From positions 1 through 64,000 of the forward strand of contig NZ_JNWO01000037.1 of assembly GCF_000716435.1 (NCBI RefSeq): a stretch of 64,000 nt of DNA, read 5' to 3'. Both the position numbers and the translations under genes were made by a program. This document shows, in pieces, positions 1 to 7,961 of this stretch. Under the pieces are notes generated by a model. The model searched no databases and was not told the DNA's origin. It saw only the letters and a program-made list of their open reading frames with translations. Position 1 is the first letter of the stretch, and each line of letters starts with the position of its first letter. The DNA is from Streptomyces xylophagus (GTDB lineage: Bacteria > Actinomycetota > Actinomycetes > Streptomycetales > Streptomycetaceae).

Positions 1-1616
1 GCCCCCAACTCCTCCCCTCGGCCCCCCTCCTCCGCGGCGCCGCCGAACTCGCCGCCGAAATGGGCGCGCGGCAGACCTTCGAGTTCCTGCTCGGGCGGCA
101 CCTCGACGCCAACCCGCGGCAGTACACGCTCACCCCGACCGAACTCGCCCGCCTCATGGCCGAGTTGGCGGGCCCCGCCCACACCGCGCTCGACCCGGCC
201 TGCGGCACCGGCGCCCTGCTGCGGGCCGTCACCCCCCGCCCCGGCCAGGAGCTGTACGCCCAGGACAACGCCCCCGAACTCGCCGCCCTCACCGCGCTCC
301 GGCTCGCCCTGCACGCGAAGGTCACCGTGCGCGGCACGGCAGGCGACACGCTGCGCGCCGACGCGTACCCGGCACTGCGGGCCGACGCCGTCCTGTGCCA
401 TCCGCCGTTCAACGAGCGGAACTGGGGGCACGACGAACTCGCCTACGACCCCCGCTGGGAGTACGGCTTCCCGGCGCGCAACGAGTCCGAGCTGGCCTGG
501 GTGCAGCACGCGCTCGCCCGGCTCAAGGACGGCGGCACGGCCGTGCTGTTGATGCCGCCGGCCGCGGCCTCCCGACGCTCGGGCCGCCGTATCCGCGCCG
601 ACCTGCTGCGGCGCGGGGCGCTGAAGGCGGTCGTGGCGCTGCCGATCGGGGCGGCGCCGCCGTACAACATCCCGTTGCACCTGTGGGTGCTGCGGCGGCC
701 GGAGCGGGCGCCCGCGCAGCCGGAGGTGCTGCTGGTGGACACCGGGCGGTTCGCCACCGAGGGGCGGGGCGGGCCGGACTGGCAGGCCGTGCGGGGGGCG
801 GTGCTGGATGCCTGGAAGGCGTTCGACCGGGCGGGACGGCTGGACGACGAGCCGGGGCTCGCGCGTTCCGTGCCGGTCATCGAACTCCTCGACGACGACG
901 TCGACCTGGCCCCCGCCCGGCACCTCCCGCCCGCGACCGCGGCCGACGGCGCCGACCAGCTCACGGCCGTCCGCGAGCGGCTCGGCGAGACGCTCCGGCT
1001 GACCGCCGACCTCACTCCGCCGCCCGTCGACCACCCCGCCGACCAGGAGCGGCCCACGCGCTGGCCGCTCACCACGATCGGTGAACTCGCGCGCGGGGGC
1101 GCCCTGGTGCTGCGTACCGGGGGAAACGGCGGCCACGCGCGTGTGCCCGTTCTCACCGACCATGACGTCCTCGCCGGAACGGCCCCTTCCGGGCTGCTCC
1201 CCGAGAGCGACGAGGACGCCGTCCTCACCGAGCCCGGCGATGTCGTCGTCCCGGTGCTCGGCGGCGGCTCGATGGCGCGCGTCATCGACGACACGACCAA
1301 GGGCGCCGCCCTGGGCCGCAGCCTGGTGCTGCTGCGGCCCGATCCCGCGTCGCTGGACCCGTGGTTCCTCGCCGGGTTCCTGCGCGGCACCGCCAACAAC
1401 CGCCAGGCCAGCAGCTACGCGTCGACGGCCACCCGACTCGACGTGCGCAGGCTCCAGTTGCCGCGGCTGCCCCTGGACGAACAGCGCCGCTACGGTGCCC
1501 GGTTCCGCGCCCTGGAGGACTTCGAGCGCGCGCTGCGGCAGGCGGGCCGGCTCGGCGAGCAGCTCGTGCGCGGGATGTACGACGGGCTGACGGACGGGAC
1601 GGTCACGCCCGGCTGA
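1..1616 (+). CDS. N-6 DNA methylase, HsdM/HsdS-like fusion (5' partial)
   Basis: Probable adenine-N6 DNA methyltransferase fused to a specificity-like domain. The frame is open from base 3 into the first ATG at 60 with no stop, so the true start probably lies upstream of the window. Numbering from the ATG at 60, a SAM-binding motif I (DPACGTG) sits at residues 45-51. The motif IV position reads HPPF at 114-117, where classical HsdM enzymes have NPPF/Y. The last ~180 residues (from TTIGELARGG) look like a target-recognition half-domain of HsdS. No restriction subunit or second HsdS lies alongside. It may be an orphan methylase, a regulator, or a catalytically altered relative; the family is clear, the activity is not. 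Confidence 0.75.
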   Translation, partial: PQLLPSAPLLRGAAELAAEMGARQTFEFLLGRHLDANPRQYTLTPTELARLMAELAGPAHTALDPACGTGALLRAVTPRPGQELYAQDNAPELAALTALRLALHAKVTVRGTAGDTLRADAYPALRADAVLCHPPFNERNWGHDELAYDPRWEYGFPARNESELAWVQHALARLKDGGTAVLLMPPAAASRRSGRRIRADLLRRGALKAVVALPIGAAPPYNIPLHLWVLRRPERAPAQPEVLLVDTGRFATEGRGGPDWQAVRGAVLDAWKAFDRAGRLDDEPGLARSVPVIELLDDDVDLAPARHLPPATAADGADQLTAVRERLGETLRLTADLTPPPVDHPADQERPTRWPLTTIGELARGGALVLRTGGNGGHARVPVLTDHDVLAGTAPSGLLPESDEDAVLTEPGDVVVPVLGGGSMARVIDDTTKGAALGRSLVLLRPDPASLDPWFLAGFLRGTANNRQASSYASTATRLDVRRLQLPRLPLDEQRRYGARFRALEDFERALRQAGRLGEQLVRGMYDGLTDGTVTPG

Positions 1617-1791
1617 GGCCCCGTCGCGCTCCGGAAGGCCGGGCTCCGTGGCCACCGTCGGCACCTGCGATGTCGTATCAAGTGATCAGCACGACAACGG
1701 TTCGGTACAACCCGGGACCGCTTGTCGGTGTGGGCCTATACGCTCGAAGCGACAATCGCACGACCGCCCTCCGAAGGCACTTGGAGCAGCC

Positions 1792-2433
1792 ATGCAAGGC
1801 CACGGCTACCCACAGCCCGTGAAGCAGCCGCCGCCCACCGCGGCGCTGGTCTTCCTGCGCGTGCTGTTCGTGGGAATCTCGGTGTTCAGCATCGGGTTCC
1901 TGGCCTGGGTGATGCTCCTGCGGCTGGCCATCGTCACCCGAAAGTCCCTGGACTGGGGCCTGTTGGTGGCCGCGACGGCGGCGGACGTGCTCAGCATCGT
2001 GCTGCTCGGCTCCGAGCCCGGCGAGGAGGTCCACACCAACGGCGGCTATCTGGGCATCACCCTGCTCCTGGGCACCCTGGTGGCGGCGGCCGTGTACTAC
2101 CTGGCGGCGGACATACGCCACTTCCAGCGGCTGCGTGAGGGCGCATACGCAGGGCAGCCGTCCCCGGCGTACGGCTACCCGCAGCCCGCGCAGTCGGCTC
2201 AGCCCCCGTCGCCGTACACGGCGACGACCTCGCCGCAGCACACCCCGCCGCCGATACCCCACACACCCGTGCCGCAGCACACCCCGCCCCCGATGCCCCG
2301 CACCCCGGCCCCGCAGCCGCCCCTGTCCACCCCGCCGCCGCAGCGTCCCGCGCCCGCCCGTATCGACCAAGTGCGCGCCGAGCTCGATGAGTTGAGTGAC
2401 TATCTGCGCAAGCACGACGAGAGCGGACGGTGA
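1792..2433 (+). CDS. Proline-rich integral membrane protein
   Basis: Function unknown. The 213-residue product has three predicted membrane segments (about residues 22-46, 56-75 and 87-105), then a proline-rich tail with repeated HTPPPxP units (about 120-190) and a short charged helix at the C terminus. The ATG at 1792 is chosen because a GGAG ribosome site lies just upstream; the longer reading frame from 1648 has no recognisable signal. The TGA stop overlaps the GTG of the downstream Ser/Thr kinase (GTGA at 2430-2433), so the two are translationally coupled. This suggests the membrane protein is an anchor, substrate or partner of the soluble kinase. That link is inference from context. Confidence 0.7.
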   Translation: MQGHGYPQPVKQPPPTAALVFLRVLFVGISVFSIGFLAWVMLLRLAIVTRKSLDWGLLVAATAADVLSIVLLGSEPGEEVHTNGGYLGITLLLGTLVAAAVYYLAADIRHFQRLREGAYAGQPSPAYGYPQPAQSAQPPSPYTATTSPQHTPPPIPHTPVPQHTPPPMPRTPAPQPPLSTPPPQRPAPARIDQVRAELDELSDYLRKHDESGR

Positions 2434-3959
2434 CCGTGGCGGCAGGGCGTGTCGTCGCCGACCGCTACGAACTGTCCACGCTCATCGGGCAGGGCGGCAT
2501 GGGCCAGGTCTGGACGGCGTACGACCGGCGGCTCGACCGGCGCGTGGCGGTGAAGCTGCTGCGCCCCGACAAGGTGGCGGGCCAGGAGGCCGACGAGCTG
2601 CGCCGCCGCTTCGTGCGCGAGTGCCGGGTGACCGCGCAGGTCGACCACCCCGGCCTGGTCACGGTGCACGACGCGGGCAGCGAGGGCGAGGAGTTGTTCC
2701 TCGTCATGCAGTACGTCGACGGCGCGGACCTCTCCGACCATCTCGCCGAGCACGACCCGTACCCGTGGCAGTGGGCGGTCTCGGTCGCCGCGCAACTGTG
2801 CGCGGTGCTGAGCGCCGTGCACGCCGTGCCGATCGTCCACCGTGACCTCAAGCCGCGCAACGTGATGGTGAAGCAGGACGGCACGGTCACCGTCCTCGAC
2901 CTGGGCGTCGCCTCCGTCATGGACGCCGACACCACCCGCCTCACCCACACCGGCACGCCGATCGGCTCGCCCGCCTACATGGCGCCCGAGCAGGCGATGG
3001 GCGGCGCGGTCGGCCCGTACACCGACCTGTACGCGCTCGGTGTGCTCCTGCACGAACTCCTCAGCGGGGACGTGCCGTTCGCGGGTTCGACGGCGCTCGG
3101 CGTGCTGCACCGGCACCTGTACGAGCCGCCGGTGCCCGTCCGCCGTATCCGCCCCGAAGTCCCCGAGCCGCTCGAGGCGCTCGTCCTGCACCTCCTCGCC
3201 AAGGACCCGCAGCACCGGCCCGGCTCCGCGCAGGAGGTGTACGAGCGCCTGGCGCTGCTGCTGCCCGCGCGCGGGATGCCCAGCGGGGCGCCGCTCGACC
3301 CCACGCGCCCGTTCACGCGCCCGCACGCCCCCTGGCCGGACCGCGCCCGCACCCCCGCGCCGCAGCCCGCCCCGCTCGCGCCGACCCCCGCCGAGAAACC
3401 CGATGTCGCCGCCGCCGTCGACGAGGTCAAGCGGCTGCTCGGCGAGGGCCGTATCACGCAGGCTGTCGACATCCTCGGCGCGATCCTGCCCACGGCCGCC
3501 GAGCAGCACGGCGTGCACTCCCCGGTCGTCCGCACCCTGCGCAAGCAGTACGCGGCGACGCTCATGGACGACGGCCAGTACCGGCGCGCACTGCCCGAAC
3601 TGCGCCGCCTCGCCGACGAACGCGCCGCCGAGGCAGGCCCGTCCGACCCGCAGTCCCTGCGCTACCGCTACGAGGCCGCCCAGTGCCTGGAGTCGCTCGG
3701 CGAACCGGCGGCGGCCCTCGCGGAGTACCGCGCGCTGTTGCCGTACTACGAGAACCAGTACGTCGCCGGCGACCCCGAACTCGCCCACGAGGTCCGCCGC
3801 CGCGTGGGCCACCTGCTCCTCGCCCTCGGCGACCGCGGCGCGGCCCACGAGACCCTCGCCCGCCTCCTGGCCGACGTCGAACGCCGCCACGGCCCCGGAC
3901 ACCCGCTCGCGGGCGACATCCGACGGACCTTGCAGTGGCTGGGGCAGGTGCGGGGCTAG
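2430..3959 (+). CDS. Ser/Thr protein kinase with C-terminal TPR-like region
   Basis: Hanks-type kinase of 509 residues. The glycine loop GQGGMG is at 20-25, the ATP-orienting lysine is K42 (AVKLL), the catalytic loop HRDLKPRN is at 137-144 with D139, and the metal-binding motif is DLG (157-159) instead of the more usual DFG. The APEQ activation-segment end follows. The kinase domain ends near residue 276; after a proline-rich linker, the last ~180 residues form helical repeats of TPR type. There is no transmembrane segment and no PASTA domain, so it is cytoplasmic. It starts with GTG overlapping the stop of the membrane protein upstream. Substrates are unknown. Confidence 0.9.
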   Translation: MTVAAGRVVADRYELSTLIGQGGMGQVWTAYDRRLDRRVAVKLLRPDKVAGQEADELRRRFVRECRVTAQVDHPGLVTVHDAGSEGEELFLVMQYVDGADLSDHLAEHDPYPWQWAVSVAAQLCAVLSAVHAVPIVHRDLKPRNVMVKQDGTVTVLDLGVASVMDADTTRLTHTGTPIGSPAYMAPEQAMGGAVGPYTDLYALGVLLHELLSGDVPFAGSTALGVLHRHLYEPPVPVRRIRPEVPEPLEALVLHLLAKDPQHRPGSAQEVYERLALLLPARGMPSGAPLDPTRPFTRPHAPWPDRARTPAPQPAPLAPTPAEKPDVAAAVDEVKRLLGEGRITQAVDILGAILPTAAEQHGVHSPVVRTLRKQYAATLMDDGQYRRALPELRRLADERAAEAGPSDPQSLRYRYEAAQCLESLGEPAAALAEYRALLPYYENQYVAGDPELAHEVRRRVGHLLLALGDRGAAHETLARLLADVERRHGPGHPLAGDIRRTLQWLGQVRG

Positions 3960-4041
3960 CACCCTCAGCCGCTAGATTTTGCCGAGTACATTCAAGCCAC
4001 GCGCAACACCAGTCACGTACGAACCAGGGGTGGGGTCTTCC

Positions 4042-4869
4042 ATGTCCGAGCACCGGCAGTCGAAGAAGCGCAGATACATAGCCTGGGGCGTCGCCGGTGC
4101 CGCCGTCGTCGCCGGCGGCGGTATCGCCGCGACGAACTCGATGGCCGCCACCGCCTGGCCCGCGCAGAAGACCTACACCGGCCGCGCGTTCGACACCTGC
4201 GCCGCGCCCTCCCTCGCCGCGATGAAGGCCTGGCACACCGACGGGGCCTACGGCGCCGCCGCCGTCTACATCGGCGGCAAGAACCGCGGCTGCAGCCAGC
4301 CCAACCTCACCGCCTCCTGGGTCAAGACCCTCAGCACGGTCGGCTGGAAGTTCATCCCGCTCTACGTCGGCTCGCAGCCGTCCTGCGGTTCCGGCGGCTC
4401 GGTGAAGATCAGCGCCTCCACCGCCGCGTCCGTCGGCAAGAGCGAGGCGGACGACGCGGTGGCCAAGGCCTCGGCGCTCGGCATGAAGGCCGGCAGCCCG
4501 ATCTACCTGGACATGGAGTCGTACGACACGACGAACACGGCCTGCAACAACGCCGTCCTGACGTACGTCCGCGCCTTCGACAAGGAACTGCACGCCAAGA
4601 TCTACCGCACCGGCTACTACGGCTTCACCAGCTCCAGCGCCAAGGCGATCGCGACGGCGACCAACAAGACGGACCTGCCGGGCAACCTCTGGTACGCGCT
4701 GTGGGACAAGACGTACACCACGACCTCGGACTGGCCCTGGGGCTCCACCCAGTTCACCAACCACAGCCGGGCCCACCAGTACATGGTCAACAGCAAGGAG
4801 ACGCGCGGCGGTTACACGATCACCGTGGACCGTGACGCGTGGGACGCGCCGGTGGCCATCACCGGCTGA
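4042..4869 (+). CDS. Secreted DUF1906 glycoside-hydrolase-like protein
   Basis: The 275-residue protein has a signal peptide with basic KKRR followed by a hydrophobic stretch (about residues 8-33). The mature part (from AWPAQKTYTGRAFDTC) matches the DUF1906 family, which is related to mycobacterial Rv2525c and has a TIM-barrel fold like glycoside hydrolases. Rv2525c is a known Tat substrate; here the RRY sequence is only a partial twin-arginine match. Conserved features include YIGG, a D-x-E acidic pair in IYLDMESYD and paired cysteines. The ATG at 4042 is preceded by a purine-rich AGGGGTGGGG. A role at the cell wall is likely; the substrate is unknown. Confidence 0.75.
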   Translation: MSEHRQSKKRRYIAWGVAGAAVVAGGGIAATNSMAATAWPAQKTYTGRAFDTCAAPSLAAMKAWHTDGAYGAAAVYIGGKNRGCSQPNLTASWVKTLSTVGWKFIPLYVGSQPSCGSGGSVKISASTAASVGKSEADDAVAKASALGMKAGSPIYLDMESYDTTNTACNNAVLTYVRAFDKELHAKIYRTGYYGFTSSSAKAIATATNKTDLPGNLWYALWDKTYTTTSDWPWGSTQFTNHSRAHQYMVNSKETRGGYTITVDRDAWDAPVAITG

Positions 4870-5027
4870 CCGGTCGCCGTCGCCGGCAGAGCCCCACGCG
4901 TGCGTGCCGGTGCCCGAAGTCCTGGTGAATCGTTGGTCGAATGGGTTGGCCACAGGCGACCCACTGCCTAACATCGATCACCGCAAGACTTTGTGCACCG
5001 TCGCACAATCTCCAACGGGAGGCTCCC

Positions 5028-5675
5028 TTGCACCGCCGCCGTCGCACCGCGCTCGTCCTCACCGCCGTGATCGCCGCTACGGCACCCGCCCTGACCGCCT
5101 GCGGAAGCGACGCGCATCCGGGCGCGGCGGCTGTCGTCGGCGGTCAGCGCATCACCGTCGGGCAACTGCAGAGCAGGGTCAACGAGGTGCGTACGGCCCA
5201 GCGGGCGGCCGTACAGGACGAGGCACAGTACGAGCGGGCCATCGCCACCACCGGCGGCCTCACCCGCGAGACGCTCTACGGCATGGTCTTCGACAAGGTC
5301 GTGCACCGCGCCGCGCAGGACGCCGGAGTCACGGTCACCCGCAAGGACATCCAGGACATGCGGGCCGGCCTCGCCCAGCAGGCGGGCGGCTCCAAGGCCC
5401 TGGAGGCGACCTGGCTGGCACAGTACGGCGTCCCCCCGAAGCGCCTCGACGAGAACCTCCGCCTCCAGGTAGAGGGCCGCAAACTCGCCGCCGAACTCGG
5501 CACCGACACCACCCAGCCCGCCTTCTGGAAGGCCCTCTCCCAGGCCTCCAAGGAACTCCACGTCGACCTCAACCCGCGCTACGGCACGTGGGACGTGGAG
5601 AAGAGCAGCCGCGTGGACGCCAAGACGCCCTGGGTGCGAGAGGTGACCGCGGCGCAGACGAAGCAGGCGGCGTAA
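5028..5675 (+). CDS. SurA N-terminal-domain lipoprotein
   Basis: Lipoprotein of 215 residues with an RRRR n-region, a hydrophobic core and a lipobox LTAC whose cysteine would be lipidated. After the signal, the sequence AAVVGGQRITVGQLQSRVNEVR matches the SurA N-terminal chaperone domain; no peptidyl-prolyl isomerase domain follows. The start is a TTG at 5028, chosen because GGGAGG lies 5-9 nt upstream and the signal peptide then begins properly. An upstream ATG at 4941 would add an implausible extension. It is probably an extracytoplasmic folding factor. It precedes mazG, as in many actinobacteria. Confidence 0.75.
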   Translation: MHRRRRTALVLTAVIAATAPALTACGSDAHPGAAAVVGGQRITVGQLQSRVNEVRTAQRAAVQDEAQYERAIATTGGLTRETLYGMVFDKVVHRAAQDAGVTVTRKDIQDMRAGLAQQAGGSKALEATWLAQYGVPPKRLDENLRLQVEGRKLAAELGTDTTQPAFWKALSQASKELHVDLNPRYGTWDVEKSSRVDAKTPWVREVTAAQTKQAA

Positions 5676-5750
5676 CGGTACGGCGGACCCGATGTCCACA
5701 GGGGTGCCGGTCGGCCTGTGGACAACTCCGGGGCTGTCGGCGGCGTGGGT

Positions 5751-5756
5751 TACGTT
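5751..5756 (+). promoter_or_regulatory. -10 box of leaderless mazG transcript
   Basis: TACGTT (TANNNT class) ends exactly 6 nt before the GTG at 5763. That spacing puts the transcription start on the start codon. No convincing -35 is visible, and no Shine-Dalgarno sequence lies at the right distance. Confidence 0.5.
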
Positions 5757-5762
5757 CGAAGG

Positions 5763-6776
5763 GTGAACGCAACCAGTCCCGCTCCCGAGGGCATCCCCGC
5801 CCCCACCCCCGGCCGCATCGTCCTGCTCACCACCAGCCACCGCGTCGCCCCCGGCCTGCTGTCCTGGCCCGCGTGGCAGACGCTGCGCGAAGCCGACCAG
5901 GTGCTGTGCGCGGACGGCGGGCATCCGCAGCTGCCGTATCTGTACGAGGCCGGGATACAGGTGGACGAGGCGTCCCCGACCGCCGAGGAACTGGTGGCGG
6001 CCTGCGCGGACGGCCACACGGTCGTCGTGATCGCGTCGGGCGAGGGCGAACCGGCCCTGACCGACGGCCTGGCCCGCCTCGCCGGCTCCGGCCGCGTCCA
6101 GATGCCCGAGCTGGAACTCCTCCCCGCCTCCTACGACCTGCCGGGCGCCCGTCTCCTCGACCTCGTCCAGGTCATGGACCGCATCCGAGCCGAGTGCCCG
6201 TGGTCCTCCCAGCAGACCCACAAGGGCCTGGCGAAGTACGGCATCGAGGAGGCGTACGAACTCGTCGAGGCGATCGAGGACGGCGACCGCGACGAACTGC
6301 GCGAGGAGTTGGGCGACGTCCTGCTCCAGGTCGTCTTCCACGCCCGCATCGCGGAAGAGGACCCCGACACCCCCTTCTCCATCGACGACGTGGCCGCCGG
6401 CATCGTCACCAAGCTGATCCACCGCCACCCGCACGTCTTCGGCGACGAGACGGCGTCGACTCCCGAGGAGGTCAAGGCGCATTGGCTGCGCACGAAGGCG
6501 ATAGAGAAACAGCGCACCTCCGTCACCGAGGGCGTCCCCATGGGCCAGCCAGGCCTCGCCCTCGCGGCGAAGCTGGCATCACGCGTGCGGACGGCGGGAC
6601 TTGAGGTACCGCTGCCGAAGGGCGACGACGGCATCGGGTACGAGCTGCTGGCGTTGGCGGTGCGCGCGGAGGCGGACGGGGTGGATCCGGAGGCGGCGTT
6701 GCGGGCGGCCGGGCGGGCTTATCGGGATGCGATCAGGGAGAGGGAGACCGGTACGGGGACGGTGACCGAGGACTGA
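5763..6776 (+). CDS. mazG: Nucleoside triphosphate pyrophosphohydrolase MazG
   Basis: Hydrolyses (d)NTPs to NMP plus pyrophosphate, a house-cleaning and nucleotide-pool role in the cytoplasm. The 337-residue protein has an N-terminal region resembling a tetrapyrrole-methylase remnant (about 18-125), then the MazG core from MDRIRAECPW. The metal-binding EExxE...ExxD signature is visible as E162, E163, E166, E182 and D185. The GTG at 5763 is chosen: it begins the conserved N terminus and sits 6 nt after a TACGTT box. The alternative GTG at 5718 would add 15 unconserved residues. It follows the SurA-like lipoprotein by about 90 bp. Confidence 0.9.
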   Translation: MNATSPAPEGIPAPTPGRIVLLTTSHRVAPGLLSWPAWQTLREADQVLCADGGHPQLPYLYEAGIQVDEASPTAEELVAACADGHTVVVIASGEGEPALTDGLARLAGSGRVQMPELELLPASYDLPGARLLDLVQVMDRIRAECPWSSQQTHKGLAKYGIEEAYELVEAIEDGDRDELREELGDVLLQVVFHARIAEEDPDTPFSIDDVAAGIVTKLIHRHPHVFGDETASTPEEVKAHWLRTKAIEKQRTSVTEGVPMGQPGLALAAKLASRVRTAGLEVPLPKGDDGIGYELLALAVRAEADGVDPEAALRAAGRAYRDAIRERETGTGTVTED

Positions 6777-6925
6777 CTCCGGTCCGGGCGTCGGTGACCG
6801 AGGGCTGACTCCGGCGCAGGCGCCGATGCCCGAGCACCGCCGTCGAGGAGGGCCGGGGCCTGTCCTCGACGGCGGCAGTCAGACCGATGCCGCCCGGCGT
6901 CCGGTCTCGGCCTGACGGTCCGGCG

Positions 6926-7669
6926 TTACATCAGGTGCCCGGACTTCAGGTGCCGAGTGAAGAACTGGGCCGCCGAGTCCCCCGCGAACTGCGGGACGCC
7001 GGTGTGACCGCCCATATTGGCGTGCAGGGACTTCTCCTCGGAGCCGAAGGCGTCGAACAGGTCCAGGGCCGCCTGCCGGTCGTTGCCTTCGTCGTCCCAC
7101 TGCAGCAGGACATGCAGGGGAATGGTGACCCGGCGGGCCTCCTCGAACATGGCGCGCGGCACGAGACTCCCGGCGAAGAGACCGGCGGCCACGATGCGCG
7201 GTTCGACCACCGCGAGCCGGATTCCGATGGAGATCACTCCCCCCGAGTACCCGACCGGGCCGCCGATCTCGGGCAGCGACAGGAGGGCGTCCAGGGCGGC
7301 CTGCCATTCCGGGACCGCCTTGTCGACCAGCGGAAGGACGAGGGCGTCGACGATCTCGTCGCTGACCGACTCGCCGGCCTCCATCGCCCGGCGCAGGGCG
7401 GCGCGGGCTTCCTCGACGGCGTCCCAGCGGGGCCGGTCGCCGCTTCCGGGGAGCTCGATGGTGGCCGTGGCGAAACCCTCCGCCGCGGACTGCCGGGCCC
7501 GTGCCACCAGCCGGGGGTACATCCTGCGCAAGCCGAGTGGGGGGTGGCCGAGCAGGATCAGCGGCGCCGGTGAGGAGGCGGGCGTCCACAGGATGCCGGG
7601 GATCTCGCCGAGGGTGAATTCGCGCTCGAGGACGCCGTCGTCGAGGCGTTGTTCGGAAGTGACATGCAT
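6926..7669 (-). CDS. Alpha/beta hydrolase (dienelactone-hydrolase-like)
   Basis: Cytoplasmic serine hydrolase of 247 residues. The oxyanion-hole GHPP is at 41-44, the nucleophile elbow GYSGG at 140-144 (S142), a likely acid lies in QWDDEG, and the catalytic histidine in GGHTGVP near the C terminus. The start is the ATG at 7669, where an AAAGG precedes the codon; a much longer frame extends to 8014 but its extra part is non-coding in character and overlaps the P450 promoter. It is divergent from the P450 gene with a ~290-bp shared control region. The substrate is unknown. Confidence 0.8.
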   Translation of the reverse strand: MHVTSEQRLDDGVLEREFTLGEIPGILWTPASSPAPLILLGHPPLGLRRMYPRLVARARQSAAEGFATATIELPGSGDRPRWDAVEEARAALRRAMEAGESVSDEIVDALVLPLVDKAVPEWQAALDALLSLPEIGGPVGYSGGVISIGIRLAVVEPRIVAAGLFAGSLVPRAMFEEARRVTIPLHVLLQWDDEGNDRQAALDLFDAFGSEEKSLHANMGGHTGVPQFAGDSAAQFFTRHLKSGHLM

Positions 7670-7876
7670 GGTCGTGCCTTTCGGGAGTGCGCAGAGTGGC
7701 GCTCCCGGACGACCTATCGCCCGACCGTGACCCCGGAGGGGAGCACCCATGTCGAAACTGTGTTCACGGGTACCACCTCCTCGTTCTCTCGCACGGCCTC
7801 CGGGAACGTAGCAGGGGCCGCCGTGGCCCGCCAACGGGTTTTCGCGGGCCGGGACGTGCGGATGACGCACGTATAT

Positions 7877-7940
7877 AGAGGAGCACCTCCGGTACATGAG
7901 TACATGGAGGAGCCCCTCCGCCCATGGAGGAGCCGTTCCG
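7877..7940 (+). repeat. Three 15-bp operator-like repeats upstream of P450
   Basis: Near-identical units lie at 7877-7891, 7906-7920 and 7926-7940, each starting (G/A)GAGGAGC and ending TCCG. The first two are imperfect palindromes (GAGG...CCTC). They end 9 bp before the predicted -10 box of the P450 gene, where a repressor or activator could act. Function is inferred. Confidence 0.55.
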
Positions 7941-7949
7941 CCCTCTGCA

Positions 7950-7955
7950 TAAAGT
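7950..7955 (+). promoter_or_regulatory. -10 box of leaderless P450 transcript
   Basis: TAAAGT (TANNNT) lies exactly 6 nt before the ATG at 7962. No Shine-Dalgarno sequence is present before that ATG, so the mRNA probably starts at the A of the start codon. Confidence 0.5.
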
Positions 7956-7961
7956 CGGGCC

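Noticed and set aside
443..1399. Minus-strand frame inside the methylase gene
   Set aside because: Ser/Arg-rich shadow with no motifs; the plus-strand gene is well supported.
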